Positions 9,264-18,187 of a DNA stretch of 64,000 nucleotides are shown here, one piece after another. A model generated the notes under the pieces. That model searched no databases, was not told the origin of the DNA, and saw only the letters and a list, made by a program, of their open reading frames with translations. The stretch is taken from the NCBI RefSeq assembly GCF_005402965.1, contig NZ_BJCF01000005.1:1-64000 (forward strand), read 5' to 3'. This DNA is from Dolichospermum planctonicum. Lineage in GTDB: Bacteria > Cyanobacteriota > Cyanobacteriia > Cyanobacteriales > Nostocaceae. Each line of letters opens with the position of its first letter. Positions within the stretch are counted from its first letter, which is position 1. The translations under genes and the position numbers were made by a program.

Positions 9264-9864
9264 TACTTTTTCTGTGTTCAAGTTAACAAATTTCATGGCG
9301 AGGACGATCTCTATTGTATTCCGTCTTCGCATTCCTGCGACAAAAATAAAAATAATTATATTGTTGAGTTTGTTATTTTTGGTGAGTTGTCAAAGCCAAA
9401 ATAAATCCGCAACAATTCCCTCTGATGTCAAATTAGCGCGGGTTGTGAGTGGACAAACTTTGGAAGTGTTGGGAATGGAAACACAACCCAATTTAACCTC
9501 CCAAATCCGATTAATTGGTTTAGACGCTCCAGATCTGGGTCAAACTCCTTGGGGGGAGGATGCAAAAAAAACACTAGAAACCTTGATTGGTGGTGTAAAT
9601 CAATCTCTAAAACTGGAATTTGACCTAGAAAACAAGGATAAATTTAACCGTACCTTAGCTTATGTATGGAAAGATCAACTATTGTTAAACGAAGAAATCA
9701 TTAAACAAGGATATGCTTTATTTGTGGCGCGATCGCCTAATAATAAATATAACCAACGTTTGGAACACGCCCAACAATGGGCCAGAATCATGGGGAAAGG
9801 TATCTGGAACCCTGATCAACCTATGCGAATCACTCCTGGAGAGTATCGTCGTCTTTATCGTTAA
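9253..9864 (+). CDS. Thermonuclease-family (SNase-like) lipoprotein
   Basis: 203 residues. A hydrophobic stretch (IIILLSLLFLVSC) ends in a lipobox with the lipid-anchored cysteine at residue 46, so the mature protein is probably tethered outside the cytoplasmic membrane. The nuclease fold follows: RLIGLDAPD, then GEDAKK, then FNRTLAYVW. These supply the Arg, Glu and Arg expected at the active site of staphylococcal-type nuclease. It likely cleaves extracellular or periplasmic DNA or RNA. The ATG at 9253 overlaps the ferredoxin end. The ATG at 9295 is an alternative start that would give a more normal signal peptide. Confidence 0.85.
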   Translation: MRTNTFSVFKLTNFMARTISIVFRLRIPATKIKIIILLSLLFLVSCQSQNKSATIPSDVKLARVVSGQTLEVLGMETQPNLTSQIRLIGLDAPDLGQTPWGEDAKKTLETLIGGVNQSLKLEFDLENKDKFNRTLAYVWKDQLLLNEEIIKQGYALFVARSPNNKYNQRLEHAQQWARIMGKGIWNPDQPMRITPGEYRRLYR

Positions 9865-9869
9865 ATCCA

Positions 9870-9890
9870 CTGACAACTGACAACTAACAA
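9870..9890. repeat. Short heptamer array (3 units)
   Basis: CTGACAA, CTGACAA, CTAACAA in direct succession, filling the gap between the nuclease stop and the start codon at 9893. It resembles cyanobacterial STRR heptanucleotide repeats and takes the place of a clear Shine-Dalgarno site. Confidence 0.6.
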
Positions 9891-9892
9891 AT

Positions 9893-10696
9893 ATGCAAAT
9901 TTTTCTAGATATTGCTACAGAAGCAGCCCTGGCCGCAGGTGTAGTTTTACAAGATTATTTAGGTAAATTAGAAAACACAATCACCGAAAAAGGCCGTCCG
10001 GGTGACTTAGTTACTGCTGCTGATAAAGCCTCAGAACAGGTAATTTTAGAAGTCTTGCGTCGTCATTTTCCCCAACACTCAATTTTAGCAGAAGAGTCGG
10101 GAAAACTGGGAAATCAAGACCATGATTTTCTCTGGGCTATTGACCCCCTCGATGGTACAACTAATTACGCCCATCAATATCCTTGTTTTGCTGTTTCCAT
10201 TGGCTTATTGATTCAGGGTGTACCCAAAGTAGGAGTAATTTATGACCCTTTTCGTGATGAATTATTTCAGGCTGGGGCGGGTTTAGGTGCAACCCGTAAC
10301 CGTCGTCCTATTCATGTTTCCCAAACAGCAGAATTAAATAAAAGCCTGTTATCCAGTGGATTTGCTTATGATCGTCGAGAAACCGCTGATAATAATTATG
10401 CTGAATTTTGTCATCTGACCCATCTTACCCAGGGTGTGCGTCGTGGTGGTGCAGCCGCCTTAGATTTAGCCTATGTAGCCTGTGGACGACTTGATGGTTA
10501 TTGGGAGAGAGGAATAGCTCCTTGGGACGTTGTGGCTGGAATAATACTGGTTCAGGAAGCGGGAGGAAAGGTCACTGCTTATGATGGGACTCCGATCAAA
10601 ATTGAATCAGGGAGAATTTTAGCCACTAATGGTCATCTTCATGATAGTCTCAGTCAAGAACTAATAAAAGTTCCCCGTTTATCTAGTTGGACATGA
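9893..10696 (+). CDS. Inositol monophosphatase family phosphatase
   Basis: 267 residues, normal length for the family. Metal-binding motifs are present: AEESG near residue 68, DPLDGTTNYAH near residue 85 and APWDVVAG near residue 205. These define Mg2+-dependent, lithium-sensitive phosphatases acting on inositol-1-phosphate, related sugar phosphates or (in some members) 3'-phosphoadenosine nucleotides. The substrate cannot be fixed from sequence. Cyanobacteria usually carry several paralogues, including a histidinol-phosphatase-like form. It follows the nuclease gene by 28 bp on the same strand and is followed by a terminator at 10740. Confidence 0.88.
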   Translation: MQIFLDIATEAALAAGVVLQDYLGKLENTITEKGRPGDLVTAADKASEQVILEVLRRHFPQHSILAEESGKLGNQDHDFLWAIDPLDGTTNYAHQYPCFAVSIGLLIQGVPKVGVIYDPFRDELFQAGAGLGATRNRRPIHVSQTAELNKSLLSSGFAYDRRETADNNYAEFCHLTHLTQGVRRGGAAALDLAYVACGRLDGYWERGIAPWDVVAGIILVQEAGGKVTAYDGTPIKIESGRILATNGHLHDSLSQELIKVPRLSSWT

Positions 10697-10739
10697 TTTT
10701 GCTATGATGATTGTGGGTGAGAAACTTACTTTTTTTCAT

Positions 10740-10763
10740 AAGTCGGTTAAAACCGACTTTTCT
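10740..10763 (+). terminator. Rho-independent terminator after the IMPase gene
   Basis: Perfect 9-bp stem AAGTCGGTT / AACCGACTT with a 2-nt loop, followed by TTCT, starting 43 bp after the stop codon. Confidence 0.8.
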
Positions 10764-10806
10764 ATATTAGAGAAGGAATTTATTCCCTGGAAGGAGGTTT
10801 GATATT

Positions 10807-11103
10807 ATGAACTTAAAACCCATTAGAACATAAACAGATTATCAACAAGCATTAAAAGCAATTGAACAAATTTTTGATGCTCAACCTAATACACCAGAAT
10901 ATGAAAAATTAGATATTTTAACCACCTTAGTAGAAGTTTATGAACAACAAAATTATCCTATTGATCCTCCCTCCCCCATTGCCACAATATTATATTATTT
11001 AGAAAGTCGTAATCAGGGAATTTCTACTTTTATTGAAAACTTAAAACATCATGGAGTTAGTGAAGAAATAATTAATATAGCTTTAAAGGAAATGATTCAC
11101 TGA
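10807..11103 (+). pseudogene. HigA-like antitoxin gene interrupted by a nonsense codon
   Basis: A strong ribosome site (AAGGAGG) precedes ATG 10807, which reads MNLKPIRT and then hits TAA at codon 9 (10831-10833). The same frame continues as TDYQQALKAIEQIFDAQPNT and then DILTTLVEVYEQQNYPIDPP up to TGA at 11101. This is the N-terminal pattern of HigA-type antitoxins, in which the ninth codon is usually Glu (GAA), so one base change explains the stop. The C-terminal end lacks a clear helix-turn-helix and looks degraded. No HigB-like toxin gene is found upstream, so this is an orphan remnant. Confidence 0.75.
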
Positions 11104-11154
11104 TTTCTGATGATGTACTTGCTACCATAAAAATAGAAACATTCACCTCACCTA

Positions 11155-11976
11155 TCAACCATTCCCCAATTCCTGAGCGCGTTCTTTCGAGGCTTTAACA
11201 GCTTCCATAACAGCAGAACGGAAACTGGCCTTTTCCAACGCGCTAACACCAGCAATAGTCGTACCCCCAGGGCTGGTAACTCTGTCTTTGAGTTCAGCGG
11301 GATGGATTTTGGTTTCTTGTAACAGTTTAGCTGTTCCTAATACTGTTTGTATAGCTAGTTGTTGTGCCATTGCTCTATTTAAACCCACAGCAACACCACC
11401 ATCAGCTAAAGCCTCGATCATCAATGCCACATAAGCAGGTCCACTCCCAGACAAGCCTGTAACTGCATTCATCAAGGTTTCGGGAACTTCCACCACTTCC
11501 CCCACAGCGGCAAAAATCTTTTCTGCTATTTGTTTATGACTAGCGTAAGTATAAGCACCTAAAGAAATCGCCGTTATTCCCGCGCCTACTGTGGCGGGAG
11601 TATTAGGCATAGACCGAATTATCGGGAATTGGCTAAAGGCTGCTTCCAATTGTTTTAAATTTACACCCGCCAGTATAGAAATGATTACAGGTGAATTTTC
11701 TGCCGGGGAAATATCTGCTAATTCCTGAGCTACAGTAGTAAATATCTGGGGTTTGACTGCCAACATAACAGCTTCCTGTGCTTCCCCTAAAACCCGACTA
11801 TTATCTGTAGTTACAGATATCCCATATTTCTGTTCTAAATAGCTGCGGCGTTCCCCTTGGGGTTCGCTGACTATAATTTCTGATGGTTGATAAGTACCAA
11901 TTGCAATAAGGCGGGATAATAGGGCTTCTGCCATTATCCCACCACCAATTAAGCCAAATTTTATATTCATTGTCAT
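11155..11976 (-). CDS. proC: Pyrroline-5-carboxylate reductase
   Basis: 273 residues. The N-terminal Rossmann motif GLIGGGIMAEALLSRL binds NAD(P)H. The C-terminal signature HPAELKDRVTSPGGTTIAGV matches the P5CR family, as do GSGPAYVALMIEALADGG and RSMPNTPATVGAG. It reduces 1-pyrroline-5-carboxylate to proline, the last step of proline synthesis, in the cytoplasm. It lies downstream of sepF and the pipX-pipY pair in the same direction, an arrangement known in many cyanobacteria. The start could be codon 1 or the second ATG two codons later (11970). Confidence 0.95.
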   Translation of the reverse strand: MTMNIKFGLIGGGIMAEALLSRLIAIGTYQPSEIIVSEPQGERRSYLEQKYGISVTTDNSRVLGEAQEAVMLAVKPQIFTTVAQELADISPAENSPVIISILAGVNLKQLEAAFSQFPIIRSMPNTPATVGAGITAISLGAYTYASHKQIAEKIFAAVGEVVEVPETLMNAVTGLSGSGPAYVALMIEALADGGVAVGLNRAMAQQLAIQTVLGTAKLLQETKIHPAELKDRVTSPGGTTIAGVSALEKASFRSAVMEAVKASKERAQELGNG

Positions 11977-12089
11977 TAGTCACTAGTTAGTAGTCAATTC
12001 TTAATAGTTAATTATCCTTGTTTAGGAAACGCTAGGGCGAATACAATTAATTGGGGATTTAAAACTATGAACTAATGACTAATTTAGCG

Positions 12090-12686
12090 CTACTGTGCCA
12101 TGCGAGTGGGTTCATTTCCCCAAGCTGAAGTTGCTGTAGCTGCTGGACGGGCAGGACGGGCTTGGTTAATCGGTACTTCATGTACTAAACCGCCTTGGGT
12201 GCTAACTTGTACGCAACTGGGGGTAAATAAGAAGATGCTTTCGCCAATTCGCTCTTGATGTCCGTCTAAGGCATAAGTACCACCGGCAACAAAGTCAACT
12301 GCTCGTTGAGCTTGATCCGGGTCCATAATCGTCAAGTTTAATACTACTGATTTGCGTTCGCGTAAGGCCTGAATTGCCTGGGGCATTTCTTCAAATGTCC
12401 GAGGTTCTAAAACTAGAACTTCAGATATTCCATTAATTGCGCCGGGCATACCAATAACATTACTCATAGGTTTGGATACTGTTGGTGCTACTTCATCTGT
12501 AGTTGCAGGTGGATTTTCCCGCCAACGTCGAGGAGGATTAGTTTCCTGTGGGGCTGGCTGAGGATTGGGTTGTTGATAGACATTCTGATAATTATCGCCG
12601 GCATCGGCTTCTTCTTCGTAGTATTCGTATTCTACCTGCTCATTCAAACCGACAAAATCCCTGAGTTTAGAAAATATATTGGCCAT
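12090..12686 (-). CDS. sepF: Cell division protein SepF (Cdv2)
   Basis: 198 residues from ATG 12686 ([17 protein letters not shown]). A GTG three codons upstream is less likely, because the family begins at this point with an amphipathic membrane-binding helix. A proline-rich linker (residues ~30-75) leads to the SepF core [20 protein letters not shown], then [17 protein letters not shown] and [11 protein letters not shown]. SepF anchors FtsZ filaments to the membrane and is needed for septum formation in cyanobacteria. The neighbouring genes pipX, pipY and proC match the usual cyanobacterial order. Confidence 0.95.
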   Translation of the reverse strand: MANIFSKLRDFVGLNEQVEYEYYEEEADAGDNYQNVYQQPNPQPAPQETNPPRRWRENPPATTDEVAPTVSKPMSNVIGMPGAINGISEVLVLEPRTFEEMPQAIQALRERKSVVLNLTIMDPDQAQRAVDFVAGGTYALDGHQERIGESIFLFTPSCVQVSTQGGLVHEVPINQARPARPAATATSAWGNEPTRMAQ

Positions 12687-13153
12687 GTTGTACACTCCCG
12701 GATGAAAATTACCCTAATTTTCCTGGCTATAAGTTGCATTTCGGCCCCTTGTAGCCAGTATTCATAACTATAGTAGATGCTTGACTTAGAAATTGTACTA
12801 CTTACTTTATTCTTTAGTACAAATGATCAATTATCAACAGATTATCAACAGATATTGATGTTAATGCTTGTACATTAACGAATCTATAACAATGAGTTAA
12901 GATTATAGCCTAATGATAATTAAAAATAAAGGTGGTCACACCCCTTTTACAATTCAGCATTATTTATGAGATTATGATATTTTTTGACAATTCTGGCGGA
13001 CTTCAGTAGTTAAGAGTAAAACCCTTAATTGTCCAAGCCTCTGCGATAAAAATTAGTATCTAATTTAATTGCATACCGCTATATCAATAGCGGAGATTAT
13101 AGATTCTCGAAAGATTGTCAATCCGTTCTAGACCACCACAGCTACAGCGTTAT
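12687..13153. other. Intergenic region between pipY and sepF
   Basis: No gene is seen in this 467-bp stretch, which should hold the sepF promoter. At 12830-12851 the 11-mer ATTATCAACAG occurs twice. Each copy contains TTATCAACA, one base from a DnaA-box-like TTATCCACA. The same motif also occurs elsewhere in the window, so its role is uncertain. Confidence 0.4.
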
Positions 13154-13843
13154 CTATGGACGTTGTCCAAACAATATTGTACCTAATCTTACCATGGTCG
13201 CCCCTGCTTGCACTGCCAATTGGTAATCTCCAGACATCCCCATTGATAACTGCTGCATTGTAATATTTGACCAATTTTGTGATTGGATGGTTCGCGCTAG
13301 TTCGTAGGTACTATTAAACACATTCAAGATTTCTTCAGCCTCCAACCCTAGAGGCGGAATTGTCATCAAACCTTGAATTTGTAAATTTTGACATTGATTG
13401 AGTGCTTCCAAGTCAGCAAATAATTCTGGAATCATCCAACCAGATTTATTCGCATCGGGGAGAATTTTGACTTGTAAGCATACCTTTGGGGTCACTCCCA
13501 ATTCTTGCGCTAGAGTATTTAAACGTTGCGCTAGTGCTAAGTTATCTACGGAGTGAATCCACTGAAATAGTTCTAAGGCTTTTTTAGCCTTATTACTTTG
13601 TAGATGTCCTATAAAGTGCCAGGTAATATCCGATAAATCTTGTAACTCGGCTTGTTTACTGGCAGCTTCTTGGATGCGACTTTCGGCAAAATCACGAATT
13701 CCTGCGGTGTATGCTTCCCGCATTAATTCAGTAGACACTCTTTTTGTCACAGCAATCAACCTCACCGTAGGGGGTAGTGAGGAGCGAATATTAGCAAGGC
13801 GTTGCCTACGGTGAGCGAAGCTATCGCTAATGGAATTAGTCAT
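13154..13843 (-). CDS. pipY: YggS-family PLP-binding protein (PipY)
   Basis: 229 residues, normal for the family. The PLP lysine lies in RLIAVTKRVS near residue 34. Other family motifs are WHFIGHLQSNKAKK, LQVKILPDANKSGW and LSMGMSGDYQLAVQAGATMVRLG. Members bind pyridoxal phosphate without known catalysis and keep vitamin B6 and amino acid pools in balance. Its start overlaps the pipX stop by 4 bp (13840-13843), so the two are translationally coupled; in cyanobacteria the pair is functionally linked to nitrogen signalling. Confidence 0.95.
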   Translation of the reverse strand: MTNSISDSFAHRRQRLANIRSSLPPTVRLIAVTKRVSTELMREAYTAGIRDFAESRIQEAASKQAELQDLSDITWHFIGHLQSNKAKKALELFQWIHSVDNLALAQRLNTLAQELGVTPKVCLQVKILPDANKSGWMIPELFADLEALNQCQNLQIQGLMTIPPLGLEAEEILNVFNSTYELARTIQSQNWSNITMQQLSMGMSGDYQLAVQAGATMVRLGTILFGQRP

Positions 13844-14118
13844 TGGAACGTGCGCTGAAATACACCTTGAAGTTGATCATACTCTTGGGAGTTACCACTG
13901 CGGCGCAAAATACGTAAACGATTTTCGAGCATCATTCTAGCTTCAGTGCGGCCAATGGGCTGAAATTTCAGGACTTTAAGTTCACTTGTTACCAGAAAAA
14001 ATAGGCGTTGGGCATAGAGCGTGGTAAACAGATCCTGGTTCTCATCAACCATACTGATCCTATAGAGCAAACCCCAAGTTGGATGATTTAGGTAAGTTTC
14101 TGAGTTTTCTGGATTCAT
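13840..14118 (-). CDS. pipX: PipX, PII/NtcA-interacting coactivator
   Basis: 92 residues, the usual PipX length. The N-terminal Tudor-like part reads NHPTWGLLYRISMVDENQDLF. It is followed by LYAQRLFFLV and the two C-terminal helices EARMMLENRLRILRR and EYDQLQGVFQR. PipX binds either the transcription factor NtcA (with 2-oxoglutarate) as coactivator or the PII protein (with ADP), linking carbon/nitrogen status to gene expression. It is the first gene of the pipX-pipY pair and overlaps pipY by 4 bp. Confidence 0.95.
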   Translation of the reverse strand: MNPENSETYLNHPTWGLLYRISMVDENQDLFTTLYAQRLFFLVTSELKVLKFQPIGRTEARMMLENRLRILRRSGNSQEYDQLQGVFQRTFQ

Positions 14119-14445
14119 TTCCTAGTCAAGGTTGGGAGTATATAGGGTGTTTTGCAATCAACTAACATTCAGAGGATAGTACGTCCCTTCCGCCAAAATT
14201 TTCGTTGACAATGGGAAAATAAGTATTTTATTACAATTTCCCACAGCTAACAATACTTTTTTGTCTTGGATCATAACCTAAGTTGATGCAGTATTGCCAT
14301 GGCTGCCTCCATCGTGCCACAATTCTCCCTCAATGGCGCAAAGATGGACATTTACCCAGCCGGCATATAGCAGGAGTCAGGAATAAAAAAAATGCCAGAA
14401 GAAAGAAGAAAGAAATTTTTCCCCTATTCCCCTGACTTTTCCCTG
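14119..14445. other. Intergenic stretch between pipX and the polyketide cluster
   Basis: About 327 bp with no gene apparent. It holds the pipX 5' region (right of 14118) and the 3' end region of the cluster. No clear hairpin terminator was found for the cluster. Confidence 0.4.
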
Positions 14446-16305
14446 TCACCGATTTCTCAGAGAGGGGAAATTTTTACCACCTAATTCAATTTCTCCAATC
14501 ACACACCCAGCCTTTAACCTATTTACTAAATACTCCCAATCATTAGCAATAAAATTTGTCCCATGATCTGGTTCTACTAAGCTAATTAATTTGACATTAT
14601 GAATGATTTGATCGCCTAAATTAGCAATTCCTAAAAAGTTTAAAACTCCTGATTCATAAGTTCCACAAGGTACAGCAGGATTATTCATCCCCACACAGTA
14701 TTCATTGTCTTGAAACCAATCAAAATCAGGATAGCCATGAAAGTGAACTATGGGCGCACCATTTTTAATTAATTCTGGTGTGTACAAAGCCGCTGCTAAA
14801 CTAATAGCTAACATCACATAGATATCATAGGAAGGTTTAATATCTGCCTTTTTTGATTGATTTCCTAATGGTAATTGCAGATGTAATGTATCTTTTAACC
14901 CAATGCGAAGGACATCACAATCAATATTTAAAGCTGTTTTATTTGCACCAGAACGAGAACTAACTAGCCAAATATCAGGTATTTGTTTAAATCTATTTTT
15001 TGCGTTGATATTTAGTTTTAGATAACGTCTACCTTCTTGATTTTGACGAAGTTCATAAATACTAAATCCGGGTACAGGTAATAAGTTTTCCCATTCCTCA
15101 ATAGTGATTTCTGGTTTACCTACATAATGAGGAGGTTCAGCATAAGCTACAAAACCATAAGATACTCCTGTTCTGCCATTAACGATCACATTGACAATAT
15201 CTCTATGGGATTTTCTTTTAATAACTTTGTCTAATTTAAACCCCGCTGGAAATAAACCTGTAGATGCTAATTCTTCACCCATTTTCACCAATTTATGAGC
15301 ATAATCTGATAAATGAGGATTATATTCTCCCAGTTGAAAACGGTTAATTAATAGAGGAGTAATAGGGACAAATATCTTAGGAATCAGAGATTTTAAGGCA
15401 AAATCCTCAACTTCATCCTGATTAAAGTTAGAATCAGAGAGATTCATATTCAGAATAGAAAATTTTTCATGGGATATACCAATAACAACTTCTGAAAAAG
15501 TTTTCACTAGTGTATTTATCCCCATGGGAATTTTTTCTGTATAAGGTGTAGTTGGGCTAACAAATTTATCATCTATATCAGTCAAGATTACCACTTGTGT
15601 ATTTGTAGGATCTTCCACATATTTAGCTGCGTGATCTTCAGCCCAACTACTCAATTTAGCAATTTGCACAACAGACATTTGTTGTTTTTCCTTTAGCCAT
15701 CTATAAGATAATTTATACCAACTTTCAGCGATAATTATTCCTAATTTCCTTAACCATGAATTTGGTCTTTCCACGTCTACAATAGCAGCAATATCTGCTT
15801 TGACTACCTGCATTTTTAAAGATTGATGCCAGTTAATAATAGGGATTTTCATAGTATGTTGTAATTCCATTGTCGCTTCTTTCCAGGGAATTACTTTCAC
15901 ACCATGCTTTTGCAAATAGAAAATTAATTGTTGACGAAATCTAATAATAGCTTTATTTTCATAATAATCAGGCAAAGGTCTAAAAGTAACCTTCAAATTT
16001 TCAGCCATGAATTTAGCATTAATAATTGGAGGTTGGTATCCAATGGGTGATTCTCCAGAAAAACCACCAATTAACTTACCAATAGTTTGTAAACTAATTC
16101 CTTGAATTAAACTTTGATTAGTATAGTTATCTGTAACATTCATTTCCTGAATTAATGCTAAAATATCTGCTTTATATCTAGCTATTTCTAATTGCATTTC
16201 TGGAGTAATTACACCTTGGGGAGAACGAATATTAAGTTTGCTATTTTCTGCCCAAAATAATACACCTTGTTGAGTAAGTTTGGCTAAAATTTCTGCTGCA
16301 TTCAT
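14446..16305 (-). CDS. Unrecognised protein with N-terminal TubC-type docking domain, last gene of polyketide cluster
   Basis: 619 residues from ATG 16305; an in-frame ATG at 16392 would add 29 residues with no family support. Residues 1-55 (MNAAEILAKLTQQGVLFWAE, then ITPEMQLEIARYKADILALI) match the TubC N-terminal docking domain. That domain normally joins NRPS/PKS subunits by gripping a partner's C-terminal tail. I do not recognise the remaining ~560 residues. Visible features are KADIAAIVDVERPNSWLRKL, VVILTDIDDKF, APIVHFHGYPDFDWF, NPAVPCGTYESGVLNFLGI and SLVEPDHGTNF. The His, Cys and Asp in the last three could be catalytic, but this is a guess. It lies 139 bp after the ACP gene, in the same direction. 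It may be a tailoring or release enzyme recruited to the assembly line by docking. Confidence 0.7.
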   Translation of the reverse strand: MNAAEILAKLTQQGVLFWAENSKLNIRSPQGVITPEMQLEIARYKADILALIQEMNVTDNYTNQSLIQGISLQTIGKLIGGFSGESPIGYQPPIINAKFMAENLKVTFRPLPDYYENKAIIRFRQQLIFYLQKHGVKVIPWKEATMELQHTMKIPIINWHQSLKMQVVKADIAAIVDVERPNSWLRKLGIIIAESWYKLSYRWLKEKQQMSVVQIAKLSSWAEDHAAKYVEDPTNTQVVILTDIDDKFVSPTTPYTEKIPMGINTLVKTFSEVVIGISHEKFSILNMNLSDSNFNQDEVEDFALKSLIPKIFVPITPLLINRFQLGEYNPHLSDYAHKLVKMGEELASTGLFPAGFKLDKVIKRKSHRDIVNVIVNGRTGVSYGFVAYAEPPHYVGKPEITIEEWENLLPVPGFSIYELRQNQEGRRYLKLNINAKNRFKQIPDIWLVSSRSGANKTALNIDCDVLRIGLKDTLHLQLPLGNQSKKADIKPSYDIYVMLAISLAAALYTPELIKNGAPIVHFHGYPDFDWFQDNEYCVGMNNPAVPCGTYESGVLNFLGIANLGDQIIHNVKLISLVEPDHGTNFIANDWEYLVNRLKAGCVIGEIELGGKNFPSLRNR

Positions 16306-16444
16306 AACAAAATTTCTCGTATTTAAAAACAACAATTTAGGAAAGAGGACACCTGGCTGATAGGATTTTCCTAATCTAGCGAAGTGTCCCAATAATCAAG
16401 GAGGAAAAACTAGATTGTCAGTAATTAAACAGAATATGTAGAGA

Positions 16445-16762
16445 TTATAGCTGGATAATTTCTGACTGTGAATTTTCTAATTCTTCAGATAGTCTAATAG
16501 AAAGTTCTTGAATAGTGGGATAATACCAAAGGTGAATAAGAGATAATTTGCATCCCAAAAACTTTTCGGCCTTACTAGCGATAATTATGGTTTGTGCTGA
16601 GTCCAAACCGTAACTATCTAAAGGTTCACGAATATCTATTTCTTCTGGGTTAACTCCCAATAAAGAAGAAATTTCGCAAACTAACCAAGCTTGGATTTTA
16701 GCTGTGTTATCTTGATTTTTAGATAGATAAGTGGATAAACTATTATTTAGTTTATTATTCAT
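16445..16762 (-). CDS. Stand-alone acyl carrier protein
   Basis: 105 residues. Phosphopantetheine attachment motif GLDSAQTI with the modified serine at residue 55. The flanks WLVCEISSLLGVNPEEIDI and LWYYPTIQELSIRLSEE are typical for carrier proteins of PKS/NRPS type. It should carry the growing or finished acyl chain as a thioester. Its ATG directly follows the TAA of the acyltransferase gene (no gap), so the two are tightly coupled and the acyltransferase probably uses this ACP. No phosphopantetheinyl transferase is in the window; activation must come from elsewhere. Confidence 0.92.
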   Translation of the reverse strand: MNNKLNNSLSTYLSKNQDNTAKIQAWLVCEISSLLGVNPEEIDIREPLDSYGLDSAQTIIIASKAEKFLGCKLSLIHLWYYPTIQELSIRLSEELENSQSEIIQL

Positions 16763-18100
16763 TTATGCAGCTCCTATTATTGACGAATGAGAGGAGATTT
16801 TCATCATATCTGATATACAATCATCTACAATTTTTTCCATAGTTTGACGATTAATTGCCGGTTGAGAAAACACAAAATTTAGGGTCATTTTTTCCTGAAA
16901 AGTAGCAGCATGAACAATAAACATTCCTGCATATAAAGCATGAGAACCAACAAAACTGATTTCTTTTAGTTCTAATTCACCATAAACACAGGGAATATTG
17001 ACCTTACCAACATTAGAAACTGAGATTGTAGCCGATACTTGATTGGGGAAGAGCAAAGCAAAATTTATCAGGTGTTTAGCGAGAAATATCATGTTAAATA
17101 TCTCTCCTTGATTTATTTTTTTATTTAAATCCTTTTTAATGTTCCGTGCTAATTCCCAAATACATATATTATTCTTAATTCTATAAAATCCCATCAAAGA
17201 TGTTGCTAAAACTGCCATATTTTCCGCATTAATTTTAGGTTCTAACCTTTTTCTCAAATCAATATATGATAAACAACTAACTTTAATATGATCTTCATAG
17301 CTTTGAGTAATTTGTTTGCATAGTGTTAACATTAGTGCCGCACATAAAGCACTTTGTACTGTAGTATTTTCTTGTCTACATTGTTGAATAAACTTTTGGG
17401 TTGATTCTTCGCTAAGTTGTCTATAAATGATTTCACAACGACGCTGAGAAATGGGAACATAGTTTTCTACTTTTAATGTTTTTGGAGGATTCAAGTATTT
17501 TTGAAGTGCAATATTTAATAATAAAGCAATTCTAGATAGTTTGTTTTTAAAACTATTTGTCCATGACGGTAATAGTTTTTCAATGGGTGGGATATTTTCT
17601 AAAGTATTAACTACTGCAATAGATTTACCTTCAGTGATTTCTTGACAATAGGTTAAAATTTCTGAGTGAAGTTCGATGCTTGATAAACCGTCAGTAATAG
17701 CATGATGTGTAGTTGTAATCAGATAATTGATATTCGGCTCATTTAATACTTTTACAAGTACAACTCTTAGTAGATATTTACTACTATCAATTACTTGATT
17801 CATTTCTGCATTAACGACCGCTTCCCATTCCTGAATTTCTACAAGATTAACAACTCTTACAGGAAGTTTTCTTATACCTGCGGACTGAAAATAGTAGGAA
17901 TTATCAGAGTTAATAATATGAGAATTAAGGACAGGATGACGATATTGAATAATATCTAAAGACTGTCTAAGAACTGTTTCTTGAATATTTCCCTGAATAC
18001 GACTAATAGTAACTAAGTTCCATGTTTTAGCTCGTTGATTCAGGATTTCCATTGTTTGTTCTAGCTGTCCCAATTTCCTAAGTATAGCCACATTTATCAC
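16763..18100 (-). CDS. Condensation-domain-like (PapA-type) acyltransferase
   Basis: 445 residues, the size of one free-standing condensation domain. The catalytic motif HHAITDG (H132, H133, D137, G138) is intact. No adenylation or carrier domain is attached. Stand-alone HHxxxDG proteins such as mycobacterial PapA transfer a carrier-bound acyl chain to an alcohol or amine, making an ester or amide. It is placed directly before the ACP gene and downstream of the PfaD-like gene. I therefore infer that it releases the polyketide/fatty chain from the ACP onto an acceptor such as a sugar, diol or amino alcohol. The acceptor cannot be told from sequence. Cytoplasmic. Confidence 0.82.
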   Translation of the reverse strand: MINVAILRKLGQLEQTMEILNQRAKTWNLVTISRIQGNIQETVLRQSLDIIQYRHPVLNSHIINSDNSYYFQSAGIRKLPVRVVNLVEIQEWEAVVNAEMNQVIDSSKYLLRVVLVKVLNEPNINYLITTTHHAITDGLSSIELHSEILTYCQEITEGKSIAVVNTLENIPPIEKLLPSWTNSFKNKLSRIALLLNIALQKYLNPPKTLKVENYVPISQRRCEIIYRQLSEESTQKFIQQCRQENTTVQSALCAALMLTLCKQITQSYEDHIKVSCLSYIDLRKRLEPKINAENMAVLATSLMGFYRIKNNICIWELARNIKKDLNKKINQGEIFNMIFLAKHLINFALLFPNQVSATISVSNVGKVNIPCVYGELELKEISFVGSHALYAGMFIVHAATFQEKMTLNFVFSQPAINRQTMEKIVDDCISDMMKISSHSSIIGAA

Positions 18101-18187
18101 CCTTTGCTAAATCAGAAATATCAAAATAGTTGGTAGTGAGGGATAAATCCCTCACTATTAGCACCAAAGCACTAACTACAAACTTGC

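Noticed and set aside
13795-13835. Possible repeat insertion in the 5' part of pipY (GCGATAGCTTCGCTC-like)
   Set aside because: It reads as normal coding sequence in frame and YggS N-termini vary; not enough evidence of an insertion.
16763-18100. The HHxxxDG protein as an NRPS condensation module
   Set aside because: No adenylation or peptidyl-carrier domains are attached or nearby; a PapA-like acyltransferase fits better.
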